Assembly (NCBI GenBank): GCA_050998805.1
Contig: JBPCPV010000044.1
Coordinates: 1-64,000 of the forward strand
Reading direction: 5' to 3'
Origin: JAICKM01 sp050998805
Lineage (GTDB): Bacteria; Chloroflexota; Chloroflexia; QHBQ01; JAICKM01
DNA length: 64,000 nt
The position numbers and the translations under genes are program-made. The notes under the pieces are model-generated. The model was not told the origin of the DNA. It saw only the letters and a list, made by a program, of their open reading frames with translations, and did not search any database. Of this stretch, positions 58,373-64,000 are shown piece by piece (positions within the stretch are counted from its first letter, which is position 1; every line of letters starts with the position of its first letter).

Positions 58373-58429
58373 GTGGGACACTCGCGGGCTGGACTCGCGG
58401 ACTACTGTGAAGTAAGGAGGTTGCGTGGG

Positions 58430-59188
58430 ATGTCTGGACATTCTAAATGGGCAACCATTAAGCATAAAAAAGAGATGACCGACAACAAGCGGGGGCAGCT
58501 TTTCACGAAGCTGACACGCGAGATCGCTGTGGCGGCGCGGGAGGGCGGGCCGGACCAGGACTCGAACTTCCGGCTGAGGCTGGCGGTGCAGAAGGCGAGG
58601 TCGGAGAGTATGCCGGCCGAAAACATCAAGCGGGCGATAGAGCGGGGCGCGGGAGCCGGCGGCGGCGGCGCGAGCTACGAAGAGGTGACTTATGAGGGCT
58701 ACGGGCCTTCGGGCACCGCGCTGATCGTTTCGGCGCTGACCGACAACCGCAACCGAACTGTGGCCGAGGTGCGGGCGGCGTTCAGCCGGGGTGGCGGCAA
58801 CCTCGGCGAGGCGGGCAGCGTGGGCTGGATGTTCGACACGATGGGGCTGATCATCGTCGAGGTGGACCCCAAGCAGGATATGGATGAGGCGGAGCTGCTG
58901 GCGATCGATGCAGGCGCGGAGGATGTGAAGCGCGACGACGATGAGCGCGTGTTGGAGGTCTACACCGCCTTCACCGACCTCAAGAGCGTCAGCGATGCGC
59001 TGGCCGCCGCCAAGATGAACGTGACTTCGAGCGAGAAGGCGATGGTGCCGAAGACTACCGTGCAGATGGGCGAGGATAAGGCACAGCAGAACTTGAAGCT
59101 GGTTGACCGGCTCGAAGAGCTGGAAGACGTGCAGCAGGTCTACAGCAACCTGGAGTTGAGCGACGCACAGCTCGCGGCATTGAGCTAG
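58430..59188 (+). CDS. yebC: YebC/PmpR family regulator
   Basis: From ATG 58430 (AAGGAGG about ten bases upstream; 252 aa) the protein starts MSGHSKWATIKHKKEMTDNK, the diagnostic YebC start, and contains RAVQKARSESMPAENIKRAIERG and GGGNLGEAGSVGWMF. YebC proteins are three-domain proteins first described as transcription regulators and now shown in some bacteria to help translation of polyproline stretches. Here it heads an operon with ruvC. The upstream frame extension is rejected. Confidence 0.95.
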   Translation: MSGHSKWATIKHKKEMTDNKRGQLFTKLTREIAVAAREGGPDQDSNFRLRLAVQKARSESMPAENIKRAIERGAGAGGGGASYEEVTYEGYGPSGTALIVSALTDNRNRTVAEVRAAFSRGGGNLGEAGSVGWMFDTMGLIIVEVDPKQDMDEAELLAIDAGAEDVKRDDDERVLEVYTAFTDLKSVSDALAAAKMNVTSSEKAMVPKTTVQMGEDKAQQNLKLVDRLEELEDVQQVYSNLELSDAQLAALS

Positions 59189-59191
59189 AGC

Positions 59192-59776
59192 TTGTCGAAC
59201 GTACTCTACCCGTTGAGTGCGCCCCACCCCGATATGGTGCTGGGGATAGACCCGGGCACGGCGATCATGGGCTACGGGCTGGTGAGGCACCGGGCGGAGC
59301 AGGACGAAGCGCCGGGCGGGGCGGCGTGGCTCGGCATGTCGGGGCTGGCGGCGGTGGAGTACGGCGCGGTGCGTACCCCCGCGCATATGCCGCTGGTCGA
59401 GCGCCTGCCGAGGCTATACAACGGCCTGGTCGAGGTCATACGGGAGTTCCAGCCGGGGCAGGTGGTGATCGAGGAGTTGTTCTTCGGGCGGAACGTGACG
59501 ACCGCTATCTCGGTGGGGCAGGCGCGCGGAGTGGCCGTGCTCGCCGCAGCGCACTGCGGGCTGTCTGTCGCCGAGTACACGCCGATGCAGGTCAAGCAGG
59601 CTGTAGTCGGCTACGGCAAGGCGACGAAGGACCAGGTGCAGCAGATGGTGCGGATGTTGTTGAACCTGGAGACGGTGCCGCAGCCCGACGACGCGGCGGA
59701 CGCGCTGGCGCTGGCGATCTGCCACCTACATTCGCGCTCGCTGACCGCACTGCTCGAGCGGCAGGGCGGGGCCTAG
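59192..59776 (+). CDS. ruvC: Holliday junction endodeoxyribonuclease RuvC
   Basis: The 194-residue protein keeps the RNase-H-fold acidic residues of RuvC: LGIDPGTAIMGYG (first Asp), QVVIEELFFGRNVTTA (Glu), AVVGYGKATKDQVQQMV, and PDDAADALALAICH (last Asp). RuvC cuts Holliday junctions after RuvAB branch migration; ruvAB are not in the window. TTG 59192, three bases after the yebC stop, is taken as start, but an ATG at 59234 fits family length and lacks a Shine-Dalgarno. Confidence 0.93.
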   Translation: MSNVLYPLSAPHPDMVLGIDPGTAIMGYGLVRHRAEQDEAPGGAAWLGMSGLAAVEYGAVRTPAHMPLVERLPRLYNGLVEVIREFQPGQVVIEELFFGRNVTTAISVGQARGVAVLAAAHCGLSVAEYTPMQVKQAVVGYGKATKDQVQQMVRMLLNLETVPQPDDAADALALAICHLHSRSLTALLERQGGA

Positions 59777-59793
59777 CCGACGGGAAGCGGATA

Positions 59794-60588
59794 ATGTCGA
59801 AGCCGAAGCAACGCTTAGATCTGCTTGTCGTCGAACGTGGGCTGGCCGAGAGCCGCGAACGGGCGCGCGCGCTGATCATGGCGGGGTCGGTGAGCGCGGG
59901 TGGGCAGCCTGCCTCCAAGCCGGGCATGTTCTTTCCTCTTGATGTGGAGATAGCGGTCAAAGCCGCGCTGCCCTATGTGAGCAGGGGCGGGTTCAAGCTG
60001 GCGGGGGCGCTCGAGGCGTTCGGGTTGGGGCCGCGACTGGTGGGGATAGTCGCGCTGGACGCGGGGGCGTCCACGGGCGGGTTCACTGACGTGCTGCTGC
60101 AACACGGGGCGGCGCGGGTCTATGCGGCGGACGTGGGCACCGGGCAGCTGGCCTGGAAGCTACAGACTGACCCCCGCGTGGTGGTGATGGACGACGTGAA
60201 CGTGCGCTATCTGGAGGCTCTGCCCGAGCAGGTCGAACTTGTTACCGCCGACCTGGCGTTCATCTCCCTGAGCTTGGTGATGCCTGCTCTGATCCGCGTG
60301 AGCGCGCCTGATGCGTTTATGCTGCTGCTCGTGAAACCGCAGTTCGAGGCGGGGCGGGCACAGGTGGGCAAAGGGGGCGTGGTGCGCGACCCTGGGGTAC
60401 ACCGGGCGGTGCTGGAGCGGCTGGCCGCAGAGTGGGAGGCGCTGGGGCTGACGCTGTGCGGGCTGACGCGCTCGCCGATCCTGGGGCCGGCGGGCAACGT
60501 GGAGTTCGTGGCCTACCTGGAGAAACAGGCACCTGATGGGGGCGCGCCGCCAGCCGACAAGCTGATCGGCGGAGTGGTTGGCGGTTAG
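59794..60588 (+). CDS. tlyA: TlyA-family rRNA methyltransferase
   Basis: From ATG 59794 (264 aa) an S4 RNA-binding domain (RLDLLVVERGLAESRERARALIMAGSVSAGG) precedes a methyltransferase domain: PYVSRGGFKLAGALEAF, ALDAGASTGGFTDVLLQ (SAM loop) and LLLVKPQFEAGRAQVGKGGVV (catalytic Lys region). TlyA methylates the 2'-O of 16S C1409 and 23S C1920. The overlapping longer frame belongs to the ruvC antisense and is not the gene. Confidence 0.93.
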   Translation: MSKPKQRLDLLVVERGLAESRERARALIMAGSVSAGGQPASKPGMFFPLDVEIAVKAALPYVSRGGFKLAGALEAFGLGPRLVGIVALDAGASTGGFTDVLLQHGAARVYAADVGTGQLAWKLQTDPRVVVMDDVNVRYLEALPEQVELVTADLAFISLSLVMPALIRVSAPDAFMLLLVKPQFEAGRAQVGKGGVVRDPGVHRAVLERLAAEWEALGLTLCGLTRSPILGPAGNVEFVAYLEKQAPDGGAPPADKLIGGVVGG

Positions 60589-60605
60589 TGGCGGGTGGTT
60601 AGTAG
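60579..60605. repeat. Short heptamer array (GCGGTTA / GTGGTTA)
   Basis: GGCGGTTAGTGGCGGGTGGT spacing units between tlyA and nadK; the TlyA stop lies inside. Confidence 0.55.
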
Positions 60606-60608
60606 GCT

Positions 60609-61460
60609 ATGACGAAGTCGCATAAGTTGCATAGGGTAGGGGTGGTCGTGAACCCGACGATCGCGCGGGCACGCGAGGTAGCCGGGTATGTCGAGGCCAT
60701 GCTGGGAGCGGCGGGTGTGGAGACGCTCGAGTACTCGGATCTGCCTGCACCCGGCGAGGGGCAGATGGACGGCGGGCTGGATATGGTCTTCGCCTTTGGG
60801 GGCGACGGCACGATCCTGCGGGCGGTGCGGATCACGGCCCCCCTGCGTATCCCGCTGGTCGGGATCAATCTGGGGCGGGTGGGGTTCCTGAGCGAGATCA
60901 ACCCCGAGACGATAGAGGCGCAGCTTGCGGAGATACTCGCCGGCAAGTACTGGCTGGAGAACCGCTCGATGCTGCACGCCGAACTCTGGCGAGAGGGAGA
61001 GCAACTACGCAGCTTTGATGCGCTGAATGATGTGGTTGCGAGCCGGGCGTCACTGTCACGGGTAGTGGACTGCACGCTGGTGGTGAACGGGCAGCGGGTC
61101 ACGACCTTTGTGGCCGACGGGGTGATCGTGGCGACGCCGACCGGCTCGACTGCGTACTCGATGGCTGCCGGAGGGCCGATCCTACACCCGGAGCTTCGCT
61201 GCATCGTGGTCACGCCGATTGCGCCCTACCTGACGATCATACGCAGCCTGATCCTGCCGGACGACAGCCAACTCGAGCTTGACATAACTACCGACGATGT
61301 GGCTTATTTGACGGTGGACGGGCAGCAGCATGTGCAGCTCGAGGATGGGGACGCGCTCCGCATCACGACTAGCCCGACGCCTGCGCTCTTCGCGCGGTTG
61401 CAGCCGAGGTCGTATTTCGCGGCGACGCTTACGCAGCGGTTGCAGCGGAAGGCTGGGTAG
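60609..61460 (+). CDS. nadK: NAD kinase
   Basis: The 283-residue protein has the NAD kinase motifs: VVVNPTIARAREVA, FAFGGDGTILRA (GGDGT diphosphate site), NDVVASRASLSRV and VATPTGSTAYSMAAGG. It phosphorylates NAD to NADP. It is the last gene of the yebC-ruvC-tlyA-nadK operon; the ATG is 20 bases after the tlyA stop, in heptamer DNA with no clear Shine-Dalgarno. Confidence 0.95.
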   Translation: MTKSHKLHRVGVVVNPTIARAREVAGYVEAMLGAAGVETLEYSDLPAPGEGQMDGGLDMVFAFGGDGTILRAVRITAPLRIPLVGINLGRVGFLSEINPETIEAQLAEILAGKYWLENRSMLHAELWREGEQLRSFDALNDVVASRASLSRVVDCTLVVNGQRVTTFVADGVIVATPTGSTAYSMAAGGPILHPELRCIVVTPIAPYLTIIRSLILPDDSQLELDITTDDVAYLTVDGQQHVQLEDGDALRITTSPTPALFARLQPRSYFAATLTQRLQRKAG

Positions 61461-61847
61461 CGGCCGGGGGCTTGACATCTCTTCGGGTCCGTTCTCCGGT
61501 GCCTGACGGTAATGCGGCGTTAAATTATGCCTCGTGCCAGCTCCATTCGACCTTGAAACATATAGCTCTCCACTGACCAACTAGCGGCGGGTCTAATTCA
61601 CCACCGGTTTCAGAGTAGGGCATAGCCCAAAAGTACTACGCACTCAGGGCCAAAGATAGGACCTTTGGGTAACCCATACGGCCCCGGTTCGCGCTATACT
61701 ATATTGGACGAGAGATACGAACTCTGATGAACTCACTCCATTCCACAATTGGTTAACTCCTCCGAGTACCAGACCAAAAGTCTGTAATGCAGTCGCTGAC
61801 CACGCTGCCGTGTCCATAACGAGAAGCTGAGACAGGATATAACAAAC
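61461..61847. other. Intergenic region with structured motifs
   Basis: No gene is seen. It contains GTAATGCGGCGTTAA (61509-61523), matching 14 of 15 bases of the phosphoesterase promoter region, and a hairpin CCAAAG-(7)-CTTTGG (61650-61668) next to GGGTAACCC. TATACT at 61695-61700 may be a -10 for the next gene, with no good -35. Confidence 0.5.
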
Positions 61848-63395
61848 ATGAAGCTGAGACGATATTTACCGGCAACCGTTCTGGTGCTGGCGTTGTGCCT
61901 ACTGATGGCTGCGCCTGCGCGTGCCGCGACCCTGCCCCCGCTTGGAACCGCTGCTCCTTTCGGGGTGCTGGGCGGCAGCACGGTCACGAATACCGGGCCG
62001 ACTCATGTGATGGGCGATCTCGGAGTGTGGCCGGGGAATGCGGTTGTCGGCTTTCCTCCGGGGACCGTGAGCGGGACGATACACGCCGGCGATGCTGTTG
62101 CACACCAGGCCCAGAACGACGTGACGGTGGCTTATAACGACGCCGCTGGACAGGCGTGCGACGTCAATTTGACCGGACAAGATCTGGGCGGCAAGACGCT
62201 CATTGCGGGGGTCTATTGCTTCAACTCCTCAGCCCAATTGACCGGGCAGGTAACCTTCGACGGCCAGGGCAACAGCAGCAGTGTTTTCATCGTCCAGATA
62301 GGCAGCACGCTCACGACGGCGAGCAACTCCGGCGTGTTGCTGATCAATGGCGCACAGTCATGCAATATCTTCTGGCAGGTGGGCAGTTCTGCCACACTCG
62401 GAACGACTACTGCCTTCAAGGGAAATATTCTGGCGTTGACCTCTATCACCCTCAATACAGGGGCAACGTCGAGCAGTGGGCTTTATGCCCGCAACGGCGC
62501 AGTGACCTTAGATACGAACCAGATTCAAGCATGTGGTCCGGCGGCGACGCCGACGGCCACCAGCACGCCGCCGCCAACGAACACGCCGGTTCCCCCGACT
62601 AACACTCCTGTGCTGCCGACGAGCACGCCGGTTCCTCCGACCCAGACACCTGGCGGCCCGACCGCAACCCCGGTACCGCCGACTAACACGCCGGTTCCTC
62701 CGACGGCAACTCCCGCGCCCCCGACGAGCACTCCGGTTCCGCCGACCGATACCGCGTTGCCTGTCCCCACAAACACCGCCCAGCCGGGTGTCACACAGAC
62801 CGCGTTGCCTGGTCCCACCAACACGGCCATGCCGGGTGCCACAAACACCGCCCAGCCGGGTGCCACACAGACCGCGTTGCCGGGCGCTACCAACACCGCT
62901 ATGCCGGAGGCTACCAGTACACCTGTCCGGCAGAAAACGCCAAAGCCCACGCCAGGCCCGGCAAGCACGGCAACGCCGACTGCCACCGCGACCCAGGTGC
63001 TGATTGCCACTGAGACGGCAACACTCGTAGCTACCGAGACGGCGACGACCGTTGCCGGCGAGACGGCGACGGTGGGCGCTACCGAGACGGCAACACAAAT
63101 AGCTGCGGAGACGGCGACAGCGGGTGTCACCGAAACGGCAACACAGATAGCTACTGGGACTGCGACAGCGGGTGCCACTGAGACGGCAACACATATTGCC
63201 GGCGCGACTGCGGTGGCGGGTGTCACCGGGACCGCCGTGGCGGGCGCTACCAGGACCGCGACGCCTGCCGCCGGGGTAGGTATGCCGCGCACCGGCGTGC
63301 AGTCCAGCTGGGGCAGCTTTGCCGTTGCGCTGGCGTTGCTGCTCCTGGTCTTCGGCCTTATCTTCCGACGGGTTGCGCTCCACCGTCTCCGCTAG
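61848..63395 (+). CDS. DUF3494 ice-binding-like exported protein with MPRTG-type tail
   Basis: The 515-residue protein has a signal peptide (RYLPATVLVLALCLLMAAPARA) and a DUF3494 beta-helix (about 30-225) with PFGVLGGSTVTNTGPTHVMG, GNSSSVFIVQIGSTLTTASN and GNILALTSITLNTG, the fold of many ice-binding and biofilm adhesins. Low-complexity Pro/Thr then ETATxxATETAT repeats follow. The end, GVGMPRTGVQSSWG, a hydrophobic helix and RRVALHRLR resemble a sortase-type anchor. Ice binding itself is not shown by the sequence; adhesion is equally likely. Only a weak purine site lies before the ATG. Confidence 0.85.
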   Translation: MKLRRYLPATVLVLALCLLMAAPARAATLPPLGTAAPFGVLGGSTVTNTGPTHVMGDLGVWPGNAVVGFPPGTVSGTIHAGDAVAHQAQNDVTVAYNDAAGQACDVNLTGQDLGGKTLIAGVYCFNSSAQLTGQVTFDGQGNSSSVFIVQIGSTLTTASNSGVLLINGAQSCNIFWQVGSSATLGTTTAFKGNILALTSITLNTGATSSSGLYARNGAVTLDTNQIQACGPAATPTATSTPPPTNTPVPPTNTPVLPTSTPVPPTQTPGGPTATPVPPTNTPVPPTATPAPPTSTPVPPTDTALPVPTNTAQPGVTQTALPGPTNTAMPGATNTAQPGATQTALPGATNTAMPEATSTPVRQKTPKPTPGPASTATPTATATQVLIATETATLVATETATTVAGETATVGATETATQIAAETATAGVTETATQIATGTATAGATETATHIAGATAVAGVTGTAVAGATRTATPAAGVGMPRTGVQSSWGSFAVALALLLLVFGLIFRRVALHRLR

Positions 63396-63471
63396 TCGGC
63401 GTCGCGTCCGCCGCGCTCTCCCTCTCCCCATCGGCCCCCACGGTGGTTTGGCCCCTGCATCCGGAATGTAG

Positions 63472-63477
63472 TATAAT
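63472..63477 (+). promoter_or_regulatory. ftsY -10 element
   Basis: TATAAT at 63472-63477, about 57 bases before the GTG of ftsY; TTTGGC at 63447-63452 is a poor -35 with a 19-bp spacer. Confidence 0.35.
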
Positions 63478-63533
63478 CTACCTGGAACGCGAAAGCCTTA
63501 TCGAAAATCCGAAACCCAGGAGCAACTAGATCC

Positions 63534-64000
63534 GTGCTTAGATTTTTCCGCCGGCAGCAGGCTCCGGCACCGACCGCCGACGCGCCGGCGGCACAAACCG
63601 TAGTGGACAGCGCGCAGGTCGAGCAAGAGATAGCCCAGGTCGAGCAGGAGCAAAAGCAGAAGGTCGAGGCCGTCCTACAGAAGACCCGGCGGGGCTTCTT
63701 CAGCCAGATAGGCGAGCTTTTCGCGGCAGACGAGATCACCCCCGGCCTCTGGGACGACCTCCAGGATCTCCTCGTGCTCGGCGACTGTGGGGTTGTGACC
63801 ACCAACTTCGTGCTTGACGAGCTGGAGCGGCAGGTGACGCGGGAGCGGATCAAGCGGGCATCCACCGCCTACAGCATCCTCAAGGAACTCCTCGTGCAGG
63901 TGCTACAGGCACCCTTGAACACCCACCGCCCGCCCTGGCTCGACGGCGGGACGATGCCCCACCCTTACGTGATGCTCGTCGTCGGGGTCAACGGCGTCGG
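63534..64000 (+). CDS. ftsY: Signal recognition particle receptor FtsY, N-terminal part (cut by window edge)
   Basis: An open frame from GTG 63534 (GGAG 11 bases upstream) runs off the right edge: VLRFFRRQQAPAP, an acidic/Gln-rich linker (VEQEIAQVEQEQKQKVEAVL), then KTRRGFFSQIGELFAADEIT, WDDLQDLLVLGDCGV, and HPYVMLVVGVNGVG, the start of the GTPase P-loop (GxNGxGKTT). It is the NG-domain receptor that, with SRP, brings ribosomes to the membrane. Confidence 0.95.
   Translation, partial: MLRFFRRQQAPAPTADAPAAQTVVDSAQVEQEIAQVEQEQKQKVEAVLQKTRRGFFSQIGELFAADEITPGLWDDLQDLLVLGDCGVVTTNFVLDELERQVTRERIKRASTAYSILKELLVQVLQAPLNTHRPPWLDGGTMPHPYVMLVVGVNGV

Noticed and set aside
59326..59793. Upstream extension of tlyA through ruvC
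   Set aside because: It overlaps the ruvC coding sequence in another frame; the family start is at 59794.
61590..61690. Possible c-di-GMP or other riboswitch upstream of the DUF3494 gene
   Set aside because: The sequence has AGGGCC and a CCAAAG hairpin but lacks the GGGCAAACC and ACGCAAAGCC-type conserved parts of GEMM.
62508..63431. Minus frames under the DUF3494 gene with Arg-rich repeats
   Set aside because: They are mirror images of the ETAT/Pro-Thr repeats of the plus gene.
1..64000. tRNA and rRNA genes
   Set aside because: No T-arm (GGTTCRA) with a cloverleaf and no conserved rRNA segments were found by eye; a tRNAscan run would be decisive.

Overview
The window is a high-GC chromosomal segment from a bacterium, most likely a member of the Chloroflexota (class not resolvable here; no rRNA gene is present). 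The reasons are the mix of SLH-domain surface proteins with Thr/Pro-rich linkers, MPxTG-like tails, a roughly 60-80 residue extracellular module reused in three secreted proteins, many GTG/TTG starts, a non-adenylylated type glnA, and housekeeping genes (rpsT, murJ, rpmB, prfA-prmC, plsX, guaB, glnA, icd, yebC-ruvC-tlyA-nadK, ftsY) mixed with large secreted proteins. No tRNA, rRNA or CRISPR array was seen.

Layout. 1-0.9 kb: the 5' end of an IS701-like transposase running off the left edge, then an antitoxin-like small gene with the tail of a lost tandem copy. 1-2.4 kb: a lamin-tail/membrane protein pair. 2.4-4.5 kb: rpsT and murJ, divergent. 4.5-9.9 kb: a fakA-degV (fatty acid kinase) operon ending in a 7-bladed propeller/SLH lipoprotein. 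10.1-19 kb: rpmB-SDR, then minus-strand genes including HAD phosphatase, prmC, prfA, a sugar-dehydrogenase-like secreted protein, small orphans and plsX. 19.2-21.5 kb: three exported or membrane proteins. 21.5-27.4 kb: a tightly packed glycosyltransferase cluster (three GT4, one GT2, a cupin and a small partner protein). 27.5-34.8 kb: small membrane proteins, an exported intradiol dioxygenase, guaB, an SLH protein and glnA. 35-41.1 kb: a GNAT, a double GT4, icd and a DUF2851 gene. 41.2-48 kb: hydrolase, a broken metallopeptidase-SLH gene, a sortase-signal-like surface protein, an esterase and a phosphoesterase. 48-51.6 kb: a heterodimeric ABC exporter. 52-56.7 kb: a four-gene SPFH/coiled-coil/DUF2207/zinc-ribbon membrane cluster. 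56.9-61.5 kb: a MATE-like transporter and yebC-ruvC-tlyA-nadK. 61.8-64 kb: an ice-binding-like (DUF3494) protein and the start of ftsY.

Themes. Lipid input is covered by FakA/DegV (acyl-phosphate from free fatty acids) and PlsX (acyl-phosphate from acyl-ACP). Translation termination is covered by RF1 and its methylase PrmC. Envelope building is covered by MurJ, five GT-B domains plus one GT-A, a flippase-like MATE protein and several SLH proteins.

The most unusual signal is a dense set of heptanucleotide tandem repeats at gene borders (at least 17 loci). Two copies of a composite cassette keep the same three heptamer families in the same order, each directly before the first codons of a glycosyltransferase and open in the same frame; in one case it joins two glycosyltransferases into one ORF. 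A second, hairpin-like dispersed repeat has five clear copies and one decayed copy, and also adds tails to, or interrupts, coding sequences.
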